NCBI RefSeq assembly: GCF_014297575.1
Contig: NZ_CP060412.1
Span: 4,927,030 to 4,991,029 of the forward strand
Source of the DNA: Dyella telluris
GTDB lineage: Bacteria; Pseudomonadota; Gammaproteobacteria; Xanthomonadales; Rhodanobacteraceae
Length of the DNA: 64,000 nucleotides
Direction of reading: 5' to 3'
Part shown: positions 35,159 through 43,953 of the stretch, in pieces
Position numbering within the stretch: the first letter of the stretch is position 1
Layout: each line of letters opens with the position of its first letter
Made by a program: the position numbers and the translations under genes
Notes under the pieces: model-generated
What the model was told of the DNA's origin: nothing
What the model saw: the letters and a program-made list of their open reading frames with translations, nothing else
Database searches by the model: none

Positions 35159-37717
35159 TCAGGCGGCCGTATCGCTGACCCCGGCCAGCAGGCGCTGGCG
35201 TTCCAACAGCAGCTTTTCGAAGGCCGGCTGCGGCAGCGGGCGGCAGAACAGGTAACCCTGCAGCTCGTCGCAATGGTTGGCGCGCAGGAATTCCATGTGC
35301 TGCTCGGTCTCCACGCCCTCGGCCACCACGCCCCGCTTCAGGCGGTGGGCCATTTCGATGGTGGCACGCACGATGGCTTCGTCGTCCGGATCCACGCCGA
35401 TGTTCCTGACGAAGCTCTGGTCGATCTTGATGCGGTCGGCCGGCAGTTTGCGCAGGTAGTCCAGCGATGCGGCCCCCGTGCCGAAGTCGTCGATGGCGAT
35501 GCGCACGCCCAGGCGATGCAGGCCCTGCAGGTTCTCCACCAGGTTGGGCGCCGCCTTGATGCTGATGCTTTCGGTGATTTCCATCTCCAGCAGCGCCGGC
35601 TCCAGGCCGCTCTCCTCGAGCGCCGAGGCCACCACTTCCAGCAGGTTGGGCTGCATGAGCTGCACGGCGGAGAGGTTCACGCCAAGGCGCAGCCCGAGCC
35701 CGAACCGGCGCTCCCATTCCTGCGCATGGCGGCAGGCCGCGCGCAGCACCCACTCGCCGATGGAAACGATCAGGCCGGTTTCCTCCGCCAGCGGGATGAA
35801 GAAGCCCGGGCCGATGAAGCCCAGTTCCGGATGCTCCCAGCGCACCAGCGCCTCCATGCCGACGATGTCCTCGGTCACCGCATCCACCTGCGGCTGGTAG
35901 AACACGCGCAGCTCGCCCTTGTGCTCGGCGTGCCGCAGGCCGGATTTCAGGGCCAGGTTCTGCTGCGTGGACTGCTCGGCGCTGCCCTCGAAGATCTGGT
36001 AGTTGTTGCGCCCCAGGCTCTTGGCCGCATACATCGCCTCGTCGGCATGCTTGAGCAGCGTGTCGGCATCGGGCGCGTCATCCGGGAAGAAGCTCACGCC
36101 GATGGACGCCGTGACCTGCAGCTCGGTGCCGTCATCGATGCGCAGCGGCGCGCCCATCACCTGCACGATCTTCTCGGCGATGCGCAGCACGTCTTCGTTC
36201 TTGACGATATGGCGCAGAATCACCACGAACTCGTCGCCCGCGTAACGCGCCACGGTGTCGGAGGCGCGCACCGTGCCACGCAACCGCTGCGTGGTGGTGA
36301 GCAACACCTGGTCGCCCACGGCATGACCAAGCGTATCGTTGATGGTCTTGAAGCGATCCAGGTCGACGAACAGCAAGGCAAAGCACTCGCCGGTGCGATT
36401 GGCCTCGCGGATGACCGTATCGAGGCGGTCATTGAACAACAGGCGGTTCGGCAGGCCGGTCAGCGCATCGAGCAGGCCTTCGGCACGGCCCTGTTCGCGC
36501 GTGTGCCGCAGCTCGAGCGCATGGGCGAATCGGGACGCGGCACAGCGAAGCACCGGCTGCACGATGTCCAGCGACGGCAACGGCTGGCGCGTGCCGACCA
36601 GCAGCGCACCCAGTACCGTGCGGCGCTCATCCTGCAACGGCCAGCCGGCAAACCCGGCCAATCCCAGCTGCGCGAGCAGCGGGTCCATCGGCGCCAGTCG
36701 CGCCGCGTCGGCCTGATGCAGCATGGCCTGCCCTGACAGCACCAGGCGCAACGAACTCTGCAGGTGCGGTCCTGGCCAGAGCTGTTCGTCACCACGCCAG
36801 TACTGCACGAGCTGCACGGGCGCGCCACCCTCATCGGGGCGCGCCGCCCAGACAGCCACATAATCAAGGCTCATGTCTTCGAACAGCAGGCGCGCGGCCT
36901 CGGCGATGCCCTCGTCGCCGCTGCCGGAACCGAACATGCGGACAAGCAGCCCAAGCGCCACTTCGGCGCGAGCACTGGCGCGATCGCTGCGGAACATCAG
37001 CGCCACGGCATCCCGACCGGCATGATGCACGGCGCGCGCGCTCACCTCACCCGAATCCGCGCCACGCGCGGAGCGACGGCATCCCACATGCCACTGGCGC
37101 GAGCTTTCGGCGATCACCTGCTCGGCGGTCGCCTCGGCAAAGGCCAGCAATTCCTTGATGGGGCGCCCACGCAGTTCGTGGTCACCCAGTCCACTATGAC
37201 GGGCAACCGCCGGGCTGTAGTCGACCAGCCGGCCCCGCGCAGGATCGACGATGAGCCATTCGGCATCCACTTCGTCGAAGGCAAAGCGATAGTCTCCCTG
37301 CCCCTGAACCGAAACCTCGCCAGCACCATCCACGCGAGCGGCCATGCGGTGCACGCGCTGCCAGCGCGAGAGCAGCTCGTGCTCGATCTGCGAGGCATAC
37401 AACCAGTCGGCAATACCCGCGGGCAACACGTTCGGCCGCAGCACGGCGCCGTCATCGAGCACGGCAAGAATGGGCGCACCGACGCAGGCGGGCACGCCGC
37501 GCAATACCTCGATGCCCGACATGCCTTCGCGACCGTCGCCATCAAACACGATGACGATCAACGCCAGCGGTGGCCTGCCTTCCAGCAGGATGCCGGCGTG
37601 GGTGGCATCACGGGCGGAATGCACCACGAAATGCCCATCACGCTCGAAGGTGTCGAACAGGGCCCTGCGCAGCTCACGCTGCGCCGCAACGACAAGAATA
37701 CCGGCCGGACTCGCCAT
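35159..37717 (-). CDS. Bifunctional-type c-di-GMP enzyme (receiver-like, PAS, GAF, GGDEF, EAL)
   Basis: An 852-residue cytoplasmic regulator. An N-terminal receiver-like domain (about 1-115) is followed by a PAS-like region near 150-260 and a GAF-like region near 270-410. The GGDEF domain (about 425-585) has the active site as AGDEF near residue 490 and an RxxD inhibitory site five residues before it. The EAL domain (about 600-845) retains EALVRW, LEMEITES, IDDFGTG, IKIDQSFV and VVAEGVET, so phosphodiesterase activity is expected. Both making and breaking of c-di-GMP are possible. Its ATG lies one base after the stop of the 166-aa gene upstream, indicating tight coupling. Confidence 0.9.
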   Translation of the reverse strand: MASPAGILVVAAQRELRRALFDTFERDGHFVVHSARDATHAGILLEGRPPLALIVIVFDGDGREGMSGIEVLRGVPACVGAPILAVLDDGAVLRPNVLPAGIADWLYASQIEHELLSRWQRVHRMAARVDGAGEVSVQGQGDYRFAFDEVDAEWLIVDPARGRLVDYSPAVARHSGLGDHELRGRPIKELLAFAEATAEQVIAESSRQWHVGCRRSARGADSGEVSARAVHHAGRDAVALMFRSDRASARAEVALGLLVRMFGSGSGDEGIAEAARLLFEDMSLDYVAVWAARPDEGGAPVQLVQYWRGDEQLWPGPHLQSSLRLVLSGQAMLHQADAARLAPMDPLLAQLGLAGFAGWPLQDERRTVLGALLVGTRQPLPSLDIVQPVLRCAASRFAHALELRHTREQGRAEGLLDALTGLPNRLLFNDRLDTVIREANRTGECFALLFVDLDRFKTINDTLGHAVGDQVLLTTTQRLRGTVRASDTVARYAGDEFVVILRHIVKNEDVLRIAEKIVQVMGAPLRIDDGTELQVTASIGVSFFPDDAPDADTLLKHADEAMYAAKSLGRNNYQIFEGSAEQSTQQNLALKSGLRHAEHKGELRVFYQPQVDAVTEDIVGMEALVRWEHPELGFIGPGFFIPLAEETGLIVSIGEWVLRAACRHAQEWERRFGLGLRLGVNLSAVQLMQPNLLEVVASALEESGLEPALLEMEITESISIKAAPNLVENLQGLHRLGVRIAIDDFGTGAASLDYLRKLPADRIKIDQSFVRNIGVDPDDEAIVRATIEMAHRLKRGVVAEGVETEQHMEFLRANHCDELQGYLFCRPLPQPAFEKLLLERQRLLAGVSDTAA

Positions 37718-37718
37718 G

Positions 37719-38219
37719 TCAGAGCATCCAGCGGCCGTCGCGCAGGCGCGGACGCTGCGCCGGCTTGGACTGGCAGCTCAGGCGCACCAGCACGTCATTG
37801 AAACTGGACACCACGGACTCCGGGGGATCAAGCAGCACCACGCGGCGGACATGCCCCGTGGTGGCGCGCGCCAGCTGGCGCAGCAGGGTGGCATCGGCCA
37901 TGGGCAGCGGCAGCGGCAGGCGCTGCAGCAGGTAGACGCCAAAATGATTGCTCTGCAGCATGTAGCGCAGCGCGATGTTCAGGCGCTGCGACCCGGGCAG
38001 CGCCACATGCTCCTCGCGCAGGTTGCCCAGGCCGAGCTCCGGGTTCCACAGATAGACAGCCTGCCCACTTCGCCGGATCAGGGGGCGCAACTGGCCAACC
38101 AGCCCGACCTCCTCGCCGCCATCGAGCGCAATCAGGTTGCCCCGCGCCGCCAGGATGCGCTCGAGGATGTCGTTGCCTGCCTGGGCAGGGCTGGCAGGGG
38201 TGGCGATGGACGTATTCAT
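37719..38219 (-). CDS. Orphan 166-aa protein resembling the N-terminal part of YCF46-like ATPases
   Basis: A 166-residue soluble protein with no signal or membrane segment and no recognised domain with certainty. The order of short blocks, ILAARGNLIAL at the start, QAVYLWNPELGL, then ALRYMLQSNHFGVYLLQ and GHVRRVVLLDPPE, resembles the non-ATPase N-terminal half of YCF46-type AAA proteins, but no Walker A or B follows; the gene stops where the ATPase would begin. This resemblance is by eye only. Its stop is one base from the start of the GGDEF-EAL gene, so it probably feeds into c-di-GMP signalling. Confidence 0.55.
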   Translation of the reverse strand: MNTSIATPASPAQAGNDILERILAARGNLIALDGGEEVGLVGQLRPLIRRSGQAVYLWNPELGLGNLREEHVALPGSQRLNIALRYMLQSNHFGVYLLQRLPLPLPMADATLLRQLARATTGHVRRVVLLDPPESVVSSFNDVLVRLSCQSKPAQRPRLRDGRWML

Positions 38220-38423
38220 GCCGATCTAAATTACGTGTTCCATGGGGCTTCGCATAGGGGCCGCCCAAGCCTCGCCGGAAACCATCCCGCGTTTCATGCG
38301 GCAGCGCACAGCTCGCGTCTTTATGGGGCTTCCGTTCAGCCCGGCAGGCCGCTTCCGGCCGTCTCGCAATCCTCGCTACGGGAGGGTATGGTGCAAGGCT
38401 TCGTGGCCATACTCTTTACCCCC

Positions 38424-40523
38424 ATGTTCGAAGGATTGCGCTTCAATCATTGGAAGACGAGCCTGGATGACAGCGGCATCGTCACCCTGTCCCTCGACCG
38501 CGCCGGCGCCAACGTCAACGCCATCTCCCGCGAGGTGCTGGACGAACTGGGCCAGATTGTCGAGCGACTCGCCATTGAGAAGCCGGCCGGCGTGCTGATC
38601 CATTCGGCCAAGCCGTTCGGTTTCGCCGTGGGCGCCGACATCAAGGAGTTCGTCACCTATGCCCAGCAGGGCACGGTGCTGGAGAACATCCAGAACGGCC
38701 AGCGCGTGTATGAATCGCTGGCCCGCCTGCCCTGCCCGACCGTGGCCGCCATCCATGGCGCCTGCATGGGCGGTGGCACGGAACTGATCCTCGCCTGCCG
38801 CCAGCGCATCGCCGCCGACGACGACAAGACCCGCATCGGGCTGCCCGAAGTGATGCTGGGGATCCACCCCGGCTGGGGTGGCACCGCCCGCCTGCCGCGA
38901 CTCATTGGCGCCACCGATGCACTACCGGTGATGCTGACCGGCAAGGCCCTGTCCGCCAAGCGCGCGCTGGCCCTGGGCGTGGTCGACCGGCTTGCCCCGC
39001 CAGCGGAGCTGCTGGCGGAAGCGCGCGCACTGCTGCGCCGTCCGCACACCCGTCCGTTTGCCCTGCGCGCCAAGGCATGGGCCACCAACACCTGGGTGGC
39101 CCGGCAGATCCTTGCACCGATGGTCATCAAGCAGACGGCGGCCAAGGTGCGCAAAGAGCACTATCCCGCACCCTTCGCACTGATCGATGTATGGAAGCGC
39201 GGCAACGCCAGCATCCAGCAGCGCCTGAAGCTGGAAGCGCGCTCGGTGGCCAAGCTGGCCGAAACGTCCACGGCGCAGAACCTGATCCGCATCTTCTTCC
39301 TGCAGGAACGACTCAAGGGACAGGGCAGCGGCATCGACCACGGCATCAAGCACGTGCATGTGGTTGGTGCCGGCGTCATGGGTGGAGACATCGCCGCCTG
39401 GGCCGCCTTCAAGGGTTTTGAGGTGACACTGCAGGACCGCGAGATGAAGTTCATCCAGCCCGCACTGGATCGCGCGCGCCAGCTGTACGAAAAGAAGCTC
39501 AAGACGGCCGACAAGGTGGAAGCCACCGTCCGCCGCCTGCGCGCGGATGTCGAGGGCAAGGGCGTGGCCACGGCCGACCTCGCCATCGAAGCCATTTACG
39601 AGAACGCCGACGCCAAGAAGGCCCTGTACGCCACCATCGAGCCGCAGTTCCAGTCCAATGAGCTGCTCGCCACCAATACGTCAAGCATTCCGCTGGATGA
39701 ACTTCGCGTGGGCCTGAAGGCGCCGCAGCGTTTCCTTGGCCTGCATTTCTTCAATCCAGTGGCGCAGATGCCGCTGGTGGAAGTGGTGCGCCACGACCAG
39801 CTCGATGCCGATGCCGAGAAGCGCGCCCTGGCGTTCTGCAAGGCCATCGGCAAGTTGCCGGTCGCCGTGAAGGGAACGCCGGGCTTTTTGGTCAACCGCA
39901 TCCTGATGCCTTACCTGCTGGAGGCCATGCGTCTCTACAGCGAGGGCGTGCCAGGCCCGGTGCTCGACAAGGAAGCCAAGAAGTTCGGCATGCCGATGGG
40001 GCCGATCGAACTGGCGGACACCGTGGGGCTGGATGTCTGCGCGTCGGTCGGCAAGGAGCTCGCGCCCTTCCTTGGCCTTGAGCTTCCGCCGGGGCTTGAG
40101 GACAAACTCGCCGCCGGCAAGCGCGGCAAGAAGGACGGCCAGGGCATCTACGTGTGGCAGGACGGCAAGCCGCAGAAGCCGGAAGTCGACCCCGATTACG
40201 CCGTGCCTGCCGACCTGCAGGACCGCATGATTCTCCCGATGGTCAACGAGGCCGTCGCCTGCCTGGCAGACAACGTCGTGGATGATGCCGAACTGCTGGA
40301 TGCGGGCGTCATTTTCGGCACGGGCTTTGCCCCGTTCCGGGGTGGCCCGATCCAGTACGTCCGCAGCGAAGGCGCCACGGTGATCAAGGGCAAGCTGGAG
40401 CGCCTGGCACAGCGCTACGGCGAACGTTTCACGCCGAAGAACGGCTGGGATCTGCCCACGCTCAGCAAGACGGGCTTCGACCTGCCCACCGCCGAAACCG
40501 AAGAGGCCGCTGTGGAAGCCTGA
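38424..40523 (+). CDS. 3-hydroxyacyl-CoA dehydrogenase / enoyl-CoA hydratase fusion (FadJ/FadB-like)
   Basis: A 699-residue fatty-acid beta-oxidation enzyme. The crotonase domain (about 1-190) has the oxyanion motifs GFAVGADIKEF and HGACMGGGTE and the Glu-containing GLPEVMLGIHPGWGG. The NAD-binding dehydrogenase domain starts with VVGAGVMGGDIAAW near 315 and contains NTSSIPLDEL and HFFNPVAQMPLVEVV. The frame is open far upstream to 37344, but homologues begin at MFEGLRF, hence 38424. An alternative ATG at 38388 has GGAGG only two bases before it. No thiolase gene is adjacent, so the second subunit must lie elsewhere. Confidence 0.92.
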   Translation: MFEGLRFNHWKTSLDDSGIVTLSLDRAGANVNAISREVLDELGQIVERLAIEKPAGVLIHSAKPFGFAVGADIKEFVTYAQQGTVLENIQNGQRVYESLARLPCPTVAAIHGACMGGGTELILACRQRIAADDDKTRIGLPEVMLGIHPGWGGTARLPRLIGATDALPVMLTGKALSAKRALALGVVDRLAPPAELLAEARALLRRPHTRPFALRAKAWATNTWVARQILAPMVIKQTAAKVRKEHYPAPFALIDVWKRGNASIQQRLKLEARSVAKLAETSTAQNLIRIFFLQERLKGQGSGIDHGIKHVHVVGAGVMGGDIAAWAAFKGFEVTLQDREMKFIQPALDRARQLYEKKLKTADKVEATVRRLRADVEGKGVATADLAIEAIYENADAKKALYATIEPQFQSNELLATNTSSIPLDELRVGLKAPQRFLGLHFFNPVAQMPLVEVVRHDQLDADAEKRALAFCKAIGKLPVAVKGTPGFLVNRILMPYLLEAMRLYSEGVPGPVLDKEAKKFGMPMGPIELADTVGLDVCASVGKELAPFLGLELPPGLEDKLAAGKRGKKDGQGIYVWQDGKPQKPEVDPDYAVPADLQDRMILPMVNEAVACLADNVVDDAELLDAGVIFGTGFAPFRGGPIQYVRSEGATVIKGKLERLAQRYGERFTPKNGWDLPTLSKTGFDLPTAETEEAAVEA

Positions 40524-40546
40524 TCGGCTTCCCTCTGCCCGACAAG

Positions 40547-40577
40547 GAAACGCCCGGCACTGGCCGGGCGTTTTCTT
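40547..40577. terminator. Terminator between the fad-type gene and DUF2058 gene
   Basis: AAACGCCCGGC and GCCGGGCGTTT arms (40548-40558 and 40563-40573) enclose ACTG and are followed by TTTTCTTT on the plus strand. The A-run on the left makes it usable for the convergent minus-strand gene too. Confidence 0.85.
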
Positions 40578-40599
40578 TGGAGCGTTCGATGCATCCGGA

Positions 40600-41208
40600 T
40601 TACCAGATCAAGTCGTCCGGCACGCCATCTTCACCGATGCTGCCTTCACTGCCCGGCTCCACCAGCAAGGCAATCTGGTTCACGTCGATCGCCTTGACCT
40701 GATCGGCCAGTTCGCGCGTCACGACCAGATAGCGCCCCTGCTGTTGCACCACGCCCAGCTCACCGGCATTGATGGCCTTGAGCTGATCGGCATCGACATG
40801 CACGCGACGGATCTTGCCGCCGTACTCGAAATGGCGAACGTGTTCCGCGTCCGCCTTGTTCAAGGTCTTGCCTTCCAGTAGCTGCTGGATCTTGAGCTTG
40901 CGTTCGCGTCGCACCCGCGCCTCTTCCGCGGCCGCCTGCTCGGCGCGCTTGCGCTCGTTGGCTTCGGTTTGCGCACGGATCGCATAGGCCTTGGCCAGAT
41001 CGATGTCTTCCTGGCTTTTGCCGCCGGCGGGCTTTCCTTGCGGTTTACCCTGCGGCTTGTGCTGGCCGGGCTTGCCACCCTTGAACGGACCGCCGCCCGG
41101 GCGCTGCCCGATGGATTTGCCGCCCTGCGGTGCCGCGGGGCGCTTTTCTTCTCGAACCTGTTTGACGATGCCGCTCTTGAGCAGCTGATCGCGCAGGGAA
41201 TCGGCCAT
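40600..41208 (-). CDS. DUF2058 (YaiL-like) nucleic-acid-associated protein
   Basis: A 202-residue very basic, low-complexity N-terminal half (MADSLRDQLLKSGIVKQVREEK, then Gly/Lys/Gln-rich sequence) followed by a coiled-coil-like AERAEQAAAEEARVRRERKL type region and a small C-terminal domain (KIRRVHVDADQLKAINAGELGVV). This is the DUF2058/YaiL organisation; the family is suggested to associate with the nucleoid or ribosomes, without a proven role. The gene is 45 bases after slyX on the same strand and is bounded downstream by a terminator. Confidence 0.85.
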   Translation of the reverse strand: MADSLRDQLLKSGIVKQVREEKRPAAPQGGKSIGQRPGGGPFKGGKPGQHKPQGKPQGKPAGGKSQEDIDLAKAYAIRAQTEANERKRAEQAAAEEARVRRERKLKIQQLLEGKTLNKADAEHVRHFEYGGKIRRVHVDADQLKAINAGELGVVQQQGRYLVVTRELADQVKAIDVNQIALLVEPGSEGSIGEDGVPDDLIW

Positions 41209-41253
41209 GGTTCAAACTCGCTTGCGTGGTGCTGATACGAAAGGGTGTAACGA

Positions 41254-41472
41254 TCAATAGTGCGGCGGCGGCGGCTCGCTGTGCGGGTCGTGCCCCTGTG
41301 ATGAGCGCAACGACGACAACTCGTTGCGCAATCCGCGAATGACATCCTCCAGCGCGGCAAGACGCATCGACAGCTCGGCATCCGCGGAAGCAAGCGCATT
41401 CACCGTATCGTCGACGAAGGTGAGTCGCACTTCCAGCTCGTTCAACCGCTCCTGCAGGGATTCGTCCGCCAT
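41254..41472 (-). CDS. slyX: SlyX family small coiled-coil protein
   Basis: A 72-residue protein with heptad-type sequence from residue 5 to 52 (LNELEVRLTFVDDTVNAL, RLAALEDVIRGLRNEL) and a Pro-rich C-terminus ending PPPPHY, the standard SlyX shape. The function is unknown; in enterobacteria slyX lies beside slyD, an FKBP isomerase, but here it follows the UDP-glucose dehydrogenase gene with a two-base gap. The ATG at 41472 is chosen over an open frame to 41688 that runs inside the upstream gene. Confidence 0.88.
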   Translation of the reverse strand: MADESLQERLNELEVRLTFVDDTVNALASADAELSMRLAALEDVIRGLRNELSSLRSSQGHDPHSEPPPPHY

Positions 41473-41474
41473 GT

Positions 41475-42812
41475 TCACTGCCTCAGGCTGCGTCCACGGC
41501 CGATGCCGTAGTACGCCAGGCCAGCCTCTTCCACCGTGGCCGGATCGTATAGGTTGCGACCATCGAACACGGCCGGCTCGGCAAGCAGGCTGCGGATCTC
41601 CATGAAGTCCGGGCTGCGGAAAGCCTTCCACTCGGTGACGATGGCCAGCACATCGGCGCCACGCAGCGCCTGATAAGCGCCCTGGCAAAGCACCAGATCG
41701 TCGCGATCACCGTAGATGCGATGGGTTTCGTGAGAAGCCTCGGGGTCGAACGCGCGTACCTTGGCACCCGCTTCCCACAGCGCCTCCATCAGGTTTCGGC
41801 TGGATGCCTCGCGCATGTCATCCGTGTTCGGCTTGAACGCGAGGCCCCAGAGGGCAATCGTCTTGCCGGCGAGCTTGCCGTCGAAGTGACGCGAGATCAG
41901 GTCGAACAGCTTGGTCTTCTGGTCGTGATTGACCGCCTCGACCGCGCCCAGCAGGCGCGCATCGTAGCCCACGCCACGCGCCGTGCGCTCCAGCGCCTGC
42001 ACGTCCTTGGGGAAACACGAGCCGCCGTAACCGGCGCCCGGGTAAATGAAGTGATAGCCGATGCGCGGATCCGAACCGATGCCCTGACGCACGAGCTCCA
42101 CATCCGCGCCCACGCGCTCGGCGATGTTGGCGATCTCGTTCATGAAACTGATCTTGGTGGCCAGCATCGCGTTGGCCGCGTATTTGGTCAGCTCCGCCGA
42201 CCGCTCATCCATCACCACGGTACGGTCATGGTTGCGATTGAACGGTGCATACAACTTGCGCAGCACGCCGGTGGCACGCTCGCTGGAACTGCCGATGATG
42301 ATGCGATCCGGGCGCAGGCAATCTTCCACCGCGTCGCCTTCCTTCAGGAATTCCGGATTGGACACCACGTCGAATTCGACCGACACCCCGCGCCCTGCGA
42401 GTTCGGCGGCAATGGCCTGGCGCACGCGATCGGCCGTGCCCACCGGCACCGTCGACTTGTTCACCACCACCGTATAGCGGTCCATATGCTGACCGATCGT
42501 GCGCGCCACGCCGAGCACGTACTTGAGGTCGGCGCTGCCATCTTCATCCGGCGGCGTGCCCACGGCGATGAACACCACCTGCCCGTGCGCAATGCCCGGC
42601 GCGGCGTCGGTGGTGAAATCCAGCTGGCCGCTGGCATGGTTGCGCTTGACGATGGGCTCCAGGCCCGGCTCGTAGATCGGAATCTCGCCCTGCTTGAGGC
42701 GCTCGACCTTGCCCGCGTCGATGTCGACGCAGACCACGTGGTTGCCCATTTCAGCCAGGCAAGCGCCGGTGACCAGACCCACATAACCGGTACCGAAGAT
42801 CGTGACCTTCAT
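41475..42812 (-). CDS. ugd: UDP-glucose 6-dehydrogenase
   Basis: A 445-residue enzyme making UDP-glucuronate for capsule, exopolysaccharide or LPS modification. The NAD site [16 protein letters not shown] opens the protein; the catalytic Cys is in [10 protein letters not shown] near residue 262; LVEPAVF... region of the C-terminal domain binds UDP. The ATG at 42812 begins the Rossmann strand and replaces a longer frame to 42911. slyX follows two bases after its stop, so they are co-transcribed. Whether the product feeds a polysaccharide or lipid A sugar pathway is not shown here. Confidence 0.94.
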   Translation of the reverse strand: MKVTIFGTGYVGLVTGACLAEMGNHVVCVDIDAGKVERLKQGEIPIYEPGLEPIVKRNHASGQLDFTTDAAPGIAHGQVVFIAVGTPPDEDGSADLKYVLGVARTIGQHMDRYTVVVNKSTVPVGTADRVRQAIAAELAGRGVSVEFDVVSNPEFLKEGDAVEDCLRPDRIIIGSSSERATGVLRKLYAPFNRNHDRTVVMDERSAELTKYAANAMLATKISFMNEIANIAERVGADVELVRQGIGSDPRIGYHFIYPGAGYGGSCFPKDVQALERTARGVGYDARLLGAVEAVNHDQKTKLFDLISRHFDGKLAGKTIALWGLAFKPNTDDMREASSRNLMEALWEAGAKVRAFDPEASHETHRIYGDRDDLVLCQGAYQALRGADVLAIVTEWKAFRSPDFMEIRSLLAEPAVFDGRNLYDPATVEEAGLAYYGIGRGRSLRQ

Positions 42813-42908
42813 TGTCGAGAAAACTCCCAGAGGCAAGGCGGTGATTCTAACAGCCCGGATATGACGCGGAATGCAGGGAATTTCCTCAGTCCGCCGGGCA
42901 GCCGCCGC

Positions 42909-42947
42909 CAAAAAAGATGCGGGGCGCGAATTGCTTCGCGCCCCGCA
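42909..42947 (-). terminator. Terminator of the FKBP isomerase gene
   Basis: A perfect 13-bp stem (42918-42930 with 42935-42947, GC-rich) closes a TTGC loop. On the minus strand it is followed by a run of T residues (A-run at 42910-42915). Confidence 0.9.
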
Positions 42948-42970
42948 GGCATTTCAACTGCTTTGGGCGA

Positions 42971-43744
42971 TTACTTCGCGCCGCCAGCCTGCTCGCCAGC
43001 CGGGGTCGGGCCGGTCTTGACCAGGGTGACGTCGAAGATGATCGTCGCGTTCGGCGGGAAGCCGTTCTGCGGCTGCGCACCGTAGGCGATGTTCGACGGG
43101 ATGAAGAACTTGTAGTGGCCGCCGACCTGCATCAGCTGCATGCCTTCGCGGAAGCCCGGGATCACGCCGGCGAGCGGGATGGACGCTGCGCCACCGCCTT
43201 CGTGCTTGGCCGAATCGTCAAAGGTCTCGCCATTGACGAAGGTGCCCACGTAGTTCACCTGCACGGTGTCGTTCGGGCCCGGACGGGCGCCGGTGCCCTG
43301 GCTGATCACCTGGTACTGCAGGCCCGAGGCCGTGGTCTTCACGCCGGCAGCGGTCTTGTTCTTGGCCAGGAAGGCATCGCCTTCGGTCTTGTTCTTGCTG
43401 GCGACCTGGGTGTACTCGGCCTTGGCCTTGGCCTGGAGGTTGGCGACGAACGCGTCACGCACCTGCTTGGCTTCGGCTTCGCTCATGGTCGGCTTCTGGC
43501 CCGACAGCGCGGACTGCAGCGCACGAGCAACGGTTGCCGGATCCACTTCCTCACGGACGAGCGGCGGCAGCGAGCTGGCCAGATCCCAACCGACCACGTA
43601 GCTGGCCTTGGTCTTGTCGACCGCAGCCGGAGCGGCGGTGGCGGGGGCGGCGGACTTCGCAGCCTGTGCGTGCACGCCAGCGGTGGTGCCCAGGGCAACA
43701 GCCAGAGCGGCCGCCGTCAGCGTGGGACGCAGAAAATGCTTCAT
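42971..43744 (-). CDS. FKBP-type peptidyl-prolyl isomerase (Mip/FkpA-like)
   Basis: A 257-residue secreted folding helper. A signal peptide (MKHFLRPTLTAAALAVALG, ending VHAQA) is followed by an N-terminal helical dimerisation domain (about 40-140; SYVVGWDLASSLPP, FVANLQAKAKAEY) and the FKBP domain (about 145-250: QVNYVGTFVNGETFDDS, IPGFREGMQLMQVGGHYKFFIP, AYGAQPQNGFPPNATIIFDV). This matches Mip/FkpA periplasmic or surface isomerases. GAGGGAG precedes the ATG at 43744. Monocistronic with its own terminator. Confidence 0.95.
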   Translation of the reverse strand: MKHFLRPTLTAAALAVALGTTAGVHAQAAKSAAPATAAPAAVDKTKASYVVGWDLASSLPPLVREEVDPATVARALQSALSGQKPTMSEAEAKQVRDAFVANLQAKAKAEYTQVASKNKTEGDAFLAKNKTAAGVKTTASGLQYQVISQGTGARPGPNDTVQVNYVGTFVNGETFDDSAKHEGGGAASIPLAGVIPGFREGMQLMQVGGHYKFFIPSNIAYGAQPQNGFPPNATIIFDVTLVKTGPTPAGEQAGGAK

Positions 43745-43953
43745 GTGGAACTCCCTCGTATTTGGATTTGCCGGCGCTACCGGACTACGCCCCCCCGATG
43801 GAGGCAGGCCCCGCATTGTGCGGTGCTTGCCGAGTCTTGGCAACGATAGTGGGCCTGTGACCGTCAGTCCTGATTAAAAGTTCACGATTCCGGCCAAAAA
43901 CGCGGTTTTTTACGATTTCTCGACGTCCTGTCCGTTAGTTGCCAGCGCCTGTG

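Noticed and set aside
37344-38423. 360-codon N-terminal extension of the FadB/FadJ-like frame
   Set aside because: It runs antisense through the GGDEF-EAL and 166-aa genes; homologues begin at the crotonase domain.
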